From positions 14,420,625 to 14,484,624 of the forward strand of contig NC_084599.1 in assembly GCF_033807715.1 (NCBI RefSeq): a DNA stretch of 64,000 nt, in the 5' to 3' direction. Under the pieces are notes generated by a model. That model was not told the DNA's origin, searched no databases, and saw only the letters and a program-made list of their open reading frames with translations. The first letter of the stretch is position 1, and each line of letters starts with the position of its first letter. Shown one piece after another: positions 14,601 to 26,600 of this stretch. Both the position numbers and the translations under genes were made by a program. This DNA is from Cololabis saira. Its lineage: Eukaryota > Chordata > Actinopteri > Beloniformes > Belonidae.

Positions 14601-17600
14601 TTCAGGAGTCACACATAGCTGGCTCCAAGACTCAGACTATTACATACCGAGAGCAGTAAACAGGCACATAACCAGCAGGATGATGACACACCAGAACACA
14701 TCTACATTCATCTGTCTCTCCAGTTTACTGCGCTTGTAACGCGGGCCATTGTTGTTCAGCATGGCTTTGGTCTCATGACCTGCAGAGATACGTGGCGTGT
14801 TAGCAAGAGGCCTAAGTAAGGACTGTGACACGCGGCAACACTCGATATTATTGGAGCTGACCTGCATAAATGACTATTCCCACGGCCTCCTCTGTGTTGC
14901 GGATGGTGCAGCCTCGCAGCAGCAGGTTTTCCTTGTAAAGTGCATCTCTTCTGCTGCATCGATGGATTCTGTTGGGATAGAAGATGTGTAAAAATGACTT
15001 TCTGAGTATCTTAGATGTACTCTGATTCAAGGTTTGAAGAGGCTGGAGTAAACAACAGCGTTTATTAAATTGCTGCCCTCCCCCTTCCAAAAGCTTTAAA
15101 TATAGAGATACCCCAGAAGGCAGCTGACCTGCATCTAAATAAATTGCTATTTCAAGACTCAAAACACTCATTTCACTTAAGTGATAGTGTGGATATGGGT
15201 CCCTACAGAACTACTGATGTCAACTTATTTTATATGTATATTAATAGTGTATAAAAAACATCTGTTTGTACACAAATCCCTGTCTAATCTCTTTTACATT
15301 GCTATAAGTCTGTACAATTTGACGACTGACTCATGCAAAGTACTGTCAATTGACATAAAAGAAGGAGAGCTTCTGCTTCAATAGAATTTGATAGGTATTT
15401 ATAACAAAATACATAAGTGTTAGAAGAGACTATAAGCTCTTTTCCTTTTTCATCTACTGAAAATAGTTTGCACATCATCAGTAGAATGCCATAACAACTG
15501 GTACAGATGTGACAACACAACAGCAAACAGACAGGGATAAAGAGTCATTTTTATATGCTTTTTGTATACATACAAAGTTTTAAAAAAAATACCCCAGTTT
15601 GTGCCTATGCAAACTATCACTTAAGTGGAATAGCATTTCTTAATCCTGTCAGAGGCTTAAAATAGCAGTTTATTTTGATATAGATCTGTTGCCCTTAGGG
15701 CTGGGCGATTTTGGACAAAAATAAAATCCAGATTTTTTTGTCTGAAAACCCGATTTTCGATTTCGATTTCAATTTTTTTGGTAAAACTACAAAAGACAAT
15801 GAAATAAATTGTTTCAAATATTTTATCTTTATTTTTAAAGATAAATAGCAAACAAATTTCCCTATTGGGAATGAAATGCAATTGAAAGATACTGTAAATC
15901 CTCCTTGAGTTTAATAAAGTGATTTTCTTGACCAAACAAAGATGACTAGACGAGCTCTGTCTGTAATGCAGCCAGCTGCAAAAAAGGAAAATCGATTTTC
16001 CGATTTTCCTTTTTTTAACATCGTCTTGATTAATAAATCCGATTTAGATTTTAAATCGATTAATCGCACAGCCCTAGTTGCCCCCCATGCCAACATTAAT
16101 TGCCATTTTGCTCCAAACAAACAGTCTGCTCCAACTCAAAACTGCTTTGATTCATGTCGTTTTGTTCCTCAACAAAAGTTCCCACTCCTCCTAATAAAAG
16201 GCTTGGGATTGTTTTAATGCCCCCTTAAGTCCAAACTGGCCCCCAGATACCGTTACCAGATCAGATCAGTCGCATCTCTAACTTTCTATACATTAGAATC
16301 CTAAGACAAAATCAGCTTATTTCACCGAGCAGCTCCATCCATCACACAACCACAAGGTGGAGATTCATGGTCCACCTTGACCAGGGCCCTTATCTCAGCA
16401 CAAATTCCCACTGATACAGAACAAGTGTACTAGCACTCTACTGAAACTCCCTGGGGCTCAGAATCAATCAGGCAGTTCACTGCCTCATTGCTGACCCTCC
16501 ATTCTCACTTGAGAGTCATCCGTTTAAAGCGTGTCAGGCTTGTTCAAAGAGGTAATGTTGTACAAAGACAAATCTCCACTCTTAGTACGCCTGCCCAGCA
16601 GGTAAGATTCAATCTTTCTTTAGCAAATACTTTTTAACTAAAAGTGGGATCTGCGTTAAACTGAATTAATCAAGGAGCCGATATGATAATCGAGGTGGGA
16701 AGCTAAGCTCTTAATGCCAGCCTTAATCCTATTACAATCAAGGATTACAAATGTGTTGGTTAAAAAAAAAGAAAAATCCTTCAAGCTTTATTCGGGGGCT
16801 TAATCAGCTTTGTTGCGTTCCTCTGAGTCAAACAGCTGTCAGAATGTTTACCAACAGGAATGTTCATCGTTTGGCCTTTGTCAGAAAGCCAAGTGACACA
16901 TCACCCCCGCTACAGATTAATGAAGAGAGTACCGGAGCTCAGAGTGGTTAACGCACAGCTCCCAGATCACAGGTAGCACTGTTCCACAAATTTATAGCAC
17001 CTTCTGAGACGCAGAGCACTTTCTCTTCCAGAAAGAAAGCCAGATAAGACTTGATGTCACTGGCGGTAATGTAATAAAGCACTGCTGAGCCAAGGCGCTA
17101 TGCCCTGTTCTCTACCGTAGCCTGGCAACCGAATACCTGCAGCATCTGGTCTCCTTCTGAGCAAAGAATACATGTCATAATCGCTGGAGTGTGAGTCGGC
17201 GTGGCTGCTTTGCTCGACTCAGAGGAAGCGCCTCATCTTCTGTCTCACACTTGACCACATCTCAGTGTGGGCGCGCCGCAAAAACTGCACGGCACAAATG
17301 CAGTGTAAAGTGACAATTTTATTCATTTATACCGCCACTCTCAGTTTGTGGATATAAGGCAGGCCTAAACAATAATCTTTTTGTTACAGTTGCTGTAGAC
17401 ACACATGGAGTGCATTTTCAGACAGATAACATTTTATCAGCTTTGCTTTCCAGATGATGTCACCTTGTTTTATTTACAGTTCGTCAAATGATGCCTGTCA
17501 GATCTTTTAGACTATTCTCACAAAGTGTGTACCCACTGCAACCAAGAAATCACAAATCCCTGCAAATAAATCAATAAAATAACCCCTTCCTATACACAAT

Positions 17601-20600
17601 TTTGAATTCTTACAAAATGCATAATCAAACAACTGTTTTACTTCCAGAAATGTGGCCTTTTAAATGGCACCAAAATGAAAGAGAGGTCAATAAGCGGTCA
17701 CTTACGTAGAACCACGTTGGAAAAGTAAAGCACTTTCAAAAGAAACTCAGCAAGTGATTGGCTGCTTCACCTTTCAATCATCACTTATCGCAGGCCAGCT
17801 CAAACCAATCAGGTCAACTGAAGAGATCAAGTTTATCTAACCATTGCTGAAATCCAGTCAGAAGAGGGAAAATATCTTTTTCCCTGACAAGAAAAATCTT
17901 TCAGCGAAGAAACTCCAGTTCTGACTGAGGTGGAACCTCTTTGGGAGTATATACAGTGTGACCTACAACACCTACAATTACCCCATGATTTATGATCGCG
18001 AAGGGCCTGCAAACAATGTAGTGTGGCCAAAAAGGCATAACTCAAATCCTGGCAACGTGGATTGCGTCCTGAGTATCAACTCATAAAACTTGCAAGAATC
18101 TTGAAAGAATTCAAAAACTTTGCAAGATAAAAGGCGGCTCCCAACACCTAGCCTGGTTAATCAGACGGGCCTAGCACATGTCCTGCTCACAGCATTTCTA
18201 CCAGTACAACATGGACTGAACCAATCACAACAGGACAGGAGCGGTTGCTTTATGCAACAAGTAACACCAAGATGTCTGCAGAACTGCTAATGACACAGTG
18301 GCTCAACACAGTTTAAACTGTAAAACCAACAACAGTCATTCACTCGCATTCCTGCTCCACTGCAGCCCGTTTTGGATGTCTTGTTGACACTAAGTCTGGT
18401 CGTCGCTCTGCCTACGTCATGTGCTTCATTTCTCTGATTGGTTATACCTATCCAGTGTCATCCAATGTAGTTTCCTCTCTGTCCGCTGATGCTGCTACCT
18501 GGAAATCAAAGTCAAACCCAGATGAACCAGACGGCTTCTTTATGGCGAAAACAAGAAGAATTAGGATGACTTGCCAGGCCACCAAAAACCCTTCATAAGA
18601 AAATAATCATGTATAATGAAAGTATTCCTACACTGCAAGTTTTAGACACCCAAAACTGAATACCATTAGATACATGGAAGACGTATTCAGGGAAACACAT
18701 TTGGTGGCCAGTTGTAATTGTTCCTGATTTCAATGAACATAAGAAAAAAAACTTTTTGTCCAAAACTGCCTTTTTTAAAGTGGCCGCTTTCACAAGAAAT
18801 TCATTGCAAACTGCTTTCTAATCAGAATACACAACTTTTTGTCTTGTCTGTAATGGGGAAAAATGAAGTGGAAGAAGACCACAGGCTTTTCGTAACATGT
18901 GTGTACAGTTTTGCTGTACAGGCGCCGGGACCGAAAACAGTGACAGCGACAGTGAGCAAACGCAGTAAAGAGAAAGTAATGACAGGTAGAAACAGAGGAT
19001 GTCGAAAGGGTGGGATCATTTTAAATTAAAAATTAAGGTCCCGATCCGCATTGTTTAAGGCTGAATGGTTCTGAATGTGAAGTTGCACAATTTAAAGGCG
19101 GTGTTTAAGAATATTTTTAATACTTAGAAAACATTAGTGGGAAACAACTGTCTGTTTACAAAGTTTTAAGTAATTTTATGTATTTTTACTGGAAAATTTA
19201 ACAGTTTACCATTTTGCATAATATGCAAACAAATGTTAATTATTCTTATAAATGAAACAAATTGGTTGTTTCTATTCAGTGATCTGTCTTGGTTTCTATT
19301 GTATATTTGTAATTGGGCTTTATTTAAGCAAAAGTACGTTTTATCGGATTCCTCGATTAATTGATGGAATATTCAATAGAATAATCGATTACCAGAATAT
19401 TCGATAGCTGCAGCCTGGGTTTCCGTTATCCAGTCATTACCGGACTTTGACTGGTAAAATCTACCAAGGTCAAGTATTTTTAAACCCCTTCGGTCAAAAT
19501 GTGAGATGAAAATATTACCTCTAAGCTCAATTTGAAATGTGTTAAAATAGGCAATTTCCACGTTTCATTCATTAATAAACTGGATCTTATTTTGTTATGA
19601 ATGCGTAGGCCAAGCATATTTGGAATGAAACTTTTTTTACGCGAAACGAAGCTTGTCTGTTTCATTTAGGCTACTCTGAAAAGGCGTGCATCAGTATAGC
19701 AGGAGGCCAGACAACCGGTCTAAGGAGAAGGATGAGACTGAGATACAATCTGAAATCACTGAGACTGCCACAGATGATGCCCTGGCTCCAGCCGGAAAGA
19801 AACTGAAAAGGTTGGGCGTTCCGGCCCGAATGGAAAGAGAAATATCCCTGGCCGAGGTGCGACGTCAACGATGGATCGGAAAAAATATTTTGCAAACACT
19901 GAGAGAGAGTCGGCAGCACGCTGCATTATCAACATGCTATGAGCCCGGCCAGATGTGTTTCTGTTGGCAAATTATTTCATCCGAGAACAGGTAGGCCTTC
20001 AGTTTCTTCATGTTCATGTTTAAAGAGCACAGGCTTGTGCTATATTTACTTATTTTACAAGTCGCGCAACTGAGTTAATTGACGGTAATCATTTAATTTC
20101 ATATATTTATCATTTCCAATTTAAAAAAATAATATAAAATCGACATTCCTTGATATAATTCTTTATAAAGCGTCAGCCTGCAAATCATTTATCATTTTAA
20201 GCTTCAGATAATATTTGACTGGAATTTCAAAAATTTCTCCAGCAAATTGAAAACCTCCCGGTCACATCATCCAGTGCCAATTATTCCTAGCGGAACCGCT
20301 GGCTGCAGCCAGGGCTGCATTGTTAAGGCTCCTCTTGCTTCACAAGTCTCTTCCTCATGATCACTGGCTGTATTTGACATACACCAGCTGCCTGATATGG
20401 CTCTGAAACGTGTCTATAAGTGTGTTTGGTGCATCTTTGAGTCGTTTGCATGTAACGATTGAGTGCCAAGTTGCGGCTGCCAAGCATCTACTGATTGCCT
20501 CTGATGAGGCGGTGACCTTGGTGAACGACACAGTCAATCTTGTAACAGTCTACTGTAAAAGCAGCTTAAATGTTGGAGAATACATGGATCACAGAAAACT

Positions 20601-23600
20601 GATTTCATGTAGATGTGTAACTTTGTTTAAGACAGGCTTGGGAACAGAGCAACAGACCACACTTTTACTAAAATGAGAACTGGGCACGCTGGCATCCAAA
20701 CAGCTCAAATGTTAAAACCACACAGGCGGCAGGTGTGACTTGTAGCAGGAAATACTCACATGTAGCCTCTGAACCTGTTCAGGTCATTGTTGGGCTTTTC
20801 ACATTCAATTACACTGTTGTACTTTAGTGGGTCGAAATCGCAGTCCTGCAAAACAGAAAAGAAAAAGCGTGTTACTAAAGATTCATGACGCTTTCCTAAC
20901 ATATTAATGAATTGATGCACTGTCCTAACAGGTACCGGTAAATAATAAAAGTAAAATGAGCATGATACAATGACTGAAGAAAAAAAAAGACAACAAACTA
21001 TTATTTTGTTGGAACACCTTCAGTTTTGATCACAGAAGGATTTACTACGGCACTGGTGTGGTCATTTTGCAACACTTCTTCCTGGCCAGAGTAGCACTCG
21101 TTTTCTCCAGTATTATGTTCTGATGTTGGGAGAGTTGTCGAGTAAAGTCTTCTCCAACACATCCTATAGATTCTGTGGGGTTCTGATCTGTACTCTGGGG
21201 GGGCTGACTTGCATGAAATCTATGTTTTGTGCTCTCTGACCATTCAATATTAATCTTAACACACATAACATTGCTCACCTCACAAATGTAGACAACCCCA
21301 GATCACTATACGTCCCCCACAGGTGTGCATGGTGAACACTAGGCATGATGGGTACATGACTTCTGCACCCCCCATTGTACCCTGATGACCTCATCCCTCA
21401 AGAACAAGTTAAACCTGGACTCATCTGCTTCCTAGGACAATTAAGTTCCCTTCACATTATGTATGTGGAAAGGCTCTTACCAACACTATTGAGTTCCACT
21501 ATGCGTTTTCTTTTTATATTTTCAATTAAATTAACATTTAGAATTGCCTTACAAAACATAGCTCAACAGGACAAATGTCTAAACACACCAAAGATCTAAG
21601 ATTTACTGAACCGAGAACCTTGTGCAACTTATATTACGAGGTCATCTCACACATTTGACCATTTAATTTTTTTTACCCTAGTAATATGAGATATTTATTT
21701 TGATGGAGGTGTAAGCAAACAACTCTGCTAACACCTTTCCTACTGATCTCAAAAGTAACCAGAACTTCTAATTTTTATATAAACAAGAGTTAAGCCCCTT
21801 TCACACAGCCAGTTCGAGGCGGGAACGTTGCGCCTTTAAGCCGCCTCGCTGTTCTGTGTGAAAGTCACGGAGGCGGAATGGGGGGGCCAAGTGGCCCCAC
21901 CAATAAGCCGGCAGCGGAGGTAGTCACAGAGCCGTCACAGAGACGAAACGGGGTCTGTGTGAATGACACAGCCGGCATGCCGCTGACATGACGGTCGGAC
22001 TGACGCTGTCGTCACGCCTCTGATTGCGGAACGCCGGCATGCTGTGTGAATTTACAGACGGGAGCGGCGTTATGCCGGCGTTGTATGGTTCTGTGTGAAC
22101 CAACAAAGGCGGCGTATTGGCAGGACTTCTTTACACCAATATTGCGGAATCTGTGTGTGAAAGGGGCTTTAAATATATATATATTCCGGTATCTTTCCTG
22201 TTGTTTAACTAAATAACCAATCAATAAATCAAGTTAGACTACTACTAGACTACTTTTTTGCCCCAATTCAATAGATGAATCTTGCCACCGCAAATCGATT
22301 TTTTAAAACTTACTTCCTTTACTTCGTAAACAATGAGACAATTAAAAGCAATGATTTTAATTGTATATTATAGTCTTACTTTCAAAATCATATCCCGAAA
22401 ATACATAGTACATGTTAGTCCGTCATTTTATATCCCACCTGTGCAAGATCGACGTGATCAACGTCATCTCTCAATTCCTCCACGTTATATTCAGTTTGAA
22501 CTTAATTATCAACGAGTTAAAAGTGCAATCGGTCACCAAAACAGAGCAGCGTTTTCAGTTACAGATACAGCCAAAAAAAAACATGCCTGAGGAGGAAGAC
22601 GCGGGACCAGGTGTTACATTTGACCCGAGACAAGAAGAAGCAAACAGCCCTTCTCCTCTAGAGGACCTGGAGGACAGCATTAGTGGCCAAACACCAAGAT
22701 AACACTGTTTTTCTGGAACTATATACTGTGCACTATGGATATTACAGTCATCATCACTATGTAGTATGTCACCTCGCTGCTAAAAATCAGTTCAAAACAG
22801 CATAAATGAAAACATCAGCTTGAGGAAGGATTAATGCAGAATATAAAGTTAAAGTAACCCCCCTTCCTCCACGAAAGAAGGAACCCACTCCCTCATAATT
22901 TTTTTCAGGAACGAGATATAAAGACACAGCTCGTAATGAAAAACATTCAAATTCGGTCTTTATTTCAGAAATCTACTAGTACTACTGTCATTTAGCAGAC
23001 GCTTTTATCCAAAGCGACTTACATCTTACATCAATCTATTTTTATGTATTAAAAAATTATTGATTACTGAAGTGATTGCCAAGTCATGTAACAGATTTTT
23101 CATAATGGTGCATAATGTAACATTTTCCTTTGTCAAATAAGCAGATTAACTTATTTAAGAGACACACAATCATGCAAATCATCCCAGAAAGCATTTACAA
23201 AACAAATATTTATCTATGTTTACTTTGAACCCATAAGGACCCACGGTAACGGAGCGTTGATTCAGAACTTTTCCACAAAAAAGGTAGAAAAAAGCACAAA
23301 AAGCCTAAGTGCTCTCACCCAAAATGCTATGAATAAATTCTGTTAAGTGCCACTTCATTTCCTATTTAATCACCAGTTGATATTCACACATGCATCTCCA
23401 GAATTAAATCACTTTCTGCCGCCTGCCTTCCAAGAAAAAAAAAAAAAAACCCTCCTTGAGAAAAAATGGAGATGTTGCAGATAAAACAACCTTTTGCTCC
23501 CACAGCTAAAAAAAACCCTCGATGAAACACTGCATCATTGTTTACAGCTTCACTAAGGCAACTTTCCATTTGTCTGGTGGCTGTAAGCTCGGACCATTTG

Positions 23601-26600
23601 AACAAACAAGTACTTTGAAACATTCGTACAGACTTTTCTGAAGCTGCAGGAACTTTCACCACAGAGTGCAATTATTTTCAGGAGCTACATTTCCTTACCT
23701 GCAGCTCCGACACAGAAATCCCCTTCTAAATGGGGTTTTATTGGCTTTTTTCTTCCTCAAAGTCCCAAAGTCTTCATTGGGAAGCATAGTAAAAGGCTTA
23801 ATGTTTTAGTTTAATTCTCCTTCTGTCAAAAAGCGTCAAGTGTAAAGAAGAAGTGAGGAGCATCCGTCTCACCAGGTCGTAGAAGCTGCGGACCACCTGC
23901 CTCTGTTTCAGGTTGGTCTCTCCATCCAGTGTGGCGGTCTCAATGTGGCACAAGCGATCCGGGTCGCTGGAGCTCAGCAGCAGGACGTCGGCAGGAAGGA
24001 TCTCGTTACATCTCAGCCTGATGAAGTCTCCAACCCGCACCTCTTTCCAGTACTTCTCCACATAGCGTTTCTCTGATCTGAAAAAACAATGAGACAGCAC
24101 CAGCACCAGTTTTAAACAACATCTACTTCTACAATCAAATTTGCAACAGACAAATAAAGCTCATCAGGACATTTTTCAGCCCAAGGTTGAACGTTGATCG
24201 GTTTAGGATCAGTTCTTGGTAACTATTCCAAGTTAAAGGGCGTTAAGGGGCGGCAGTAGCTCAGGTGGTAGAGCGGGTCGTCCAATGATCGGAAGGTCGG
24301 CGGTTCGAATCCCGCTCTGTCCCAGTTTGCTGTCGTAGTGTCCTTGGGCAAGACACCTTACCCACCTTGCCTTGTGTGAATGTGTATGAATGTTGGTGGT
24401 GGTCGGAGGGGCCGTTAGGCGCGATATGGCAGCCACGCTTCCGTCAGTCTGCCCCAGGGCAGCTGTGGCTACAGATGTAGCTTACCATCACTGGAGAGAA
24501 TGTGTATGGATGAATAATGATTTCTGTAAAGCGCTCTGGGTGCCTAGAAGGGCTAGAATGGATTATTATTAAAAAGGTAAAATGAATTCAAGTCCAGAGT
24601 TTTCAGTGTGATGAAGGCAGCTCTCATTAACCTGCCTACATCACCACTGTAACTTGTGATCAACTCAAAACCTGCTACAGAGGACATAATATATTTAAGT
24701 TTTTGGATTTGCATGAACTGTAAAGCATCGCCCGGTCACAGATTCCTTTTCTGTCAACATCCTTGACTACAAATTCAGAATGAAAGAACATTTTAAATGC
24801 AGTCAGGTGTTAAAAACACAATCTATTTTTTTTTTTTTTTTTTTTAATATTTTTATCCCGGTTTTTTTCCCATTTTTACCACCCCGTGCTCCTACCTACT
24901 GACAGTCCTGGGCATTGCCATCCTCTACCAACCCCGGGAGGGCCCTGCACTGAGCTCAGGTCTCCTCCTAAACCTGAGGTTTAGGAGGAAGTCATGGGGG
25001 AACTAACACGCACTTCAGCACCCACAGCGTCCCCCGGCGGGAACCCGAACCCAGGACCTTCTTGCTGTGAGACCGCTGCACTACCAGCTGCGCCACCGTG
25101 CCCCCTTAAAAACACAATCTAAAACGATGGATTTTCACCAAAAATTAAAACTGTAGTCATTGTAAATGCACACATGTTGAGCCCTAATGTTAGAAATAAA
25201 ACCTATTTGCGCAGTTGCTGCAAGGAAACCACATGCAAACATATGCAACTAAAACTTACAAGCTTTCCCAGTTTGGTTCAAAGTCTGTTTTACACAACTG
25301 GTATGGCATCTAATAGACCACAAATAATCGAACTGTATTTTACTAGAGTTTCTGGTCGACAAAATTAGCTAGATTTTAATGTTGTTTCCCACCTTAACTC
25401 TTTAAGATCAAATACAATTAAGATGTTGCAGTTCTCGTGCTTATATGGTCCGTCAGGTCTGAATCAGTTACCGTACACTGTCAGAGCACAACATTGAATA
25501 ATATTTGCTTCACGATGCATCCCTCTGCTCAGACTTTCTTGTTTTACAACACTTGGCACCGTCTGCACATGTAGCAGAATAAACATTGCACAGGTGAGCA
25601 GTGGTCACGACTGGAGTGGTGTCCAGAAGGTTGCTGGTTTGCCTGTTTGAATGTTTATTTCTTAAAATCCTCATCATCAGTTTTCTGTATACAGATCTAA
25701 ACTCATTTCTGCATGTCTATCCCCGGATGTTCCTCAACTGTAAACAATGTCTCCCATTCTTTGAGGACACTTGTAGAAATCACCAGGTCTGTAAAGTATT
25801 ACGCCATCATCACTGATTTATCATCCAGTCATGGAAAAATGTAACAGCTCATCCAGACAACATGGAAGATGAATATCTATCTAGCTATTCAGAAAGCTGG
25901 AGAACAGACTGCTTCCAGTGGATCCTCTTAGTATCCTATAAAGTAAATGAGATTAGATTGAATTACATTACAGAAAACAAATAATTAAGGGGCATGATCT
26001 CTTACTGGAAATATTCATTGTGTGATGAGGAATCAGATCCAGATGTTGTGTTGGTTTACCCAAAACCAGCAGCTGGCAAACTTGAGAAAAGGCTGAAATG
26101 TTTATCACAATATTGACCCGGTAGATGAAAAGTCAATTATGTCCAGCCTTGACACAACAACCTGGGTCAAGACCTAGTGAAAAAACTGTGGAGCCACACA
26201 ACAGTGAACCTTTTGAGGAGTCTGAATTCTGCTCTGTACCTGGTACAACAGTGCTGCTTTTCACTGGCAAAGTTAGTACACTCTGCACACTCATCATGAC
26301 CAGGGAAATAACAAGAAACAAGAGTTAGATAATAACAGATGGTTAATTCTGCAAACCCCGTTTTCATCAGAAAAATAATAGTAAAACTTTCACATCCCAA
26401 CCTGTTTGTTTTTTTTTGGGGGGGGGGTTAAGTTTCACTTCCAGAGTTGGGCGAGAATAAATCTGGGATACAGCATCATGATTTAAATGATGTCAATATC
26501 TGTCTGTCTACTTCACACTCATTCTACCTGCTTTTTTGTTTCTTTTTTTCCTTCGCACTACTTTTATTTCCATCGCAATGTATATACTGTCTATATCTTG

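Noticed and set aside
24246..24325. Possible tRNA gene (A-box and B-box present)
   Set aside because: The tRNA-like part runs straight into a SINE body and lacks a convincing cloverleaf. Treated as the head of a tRNA-derived SINE.
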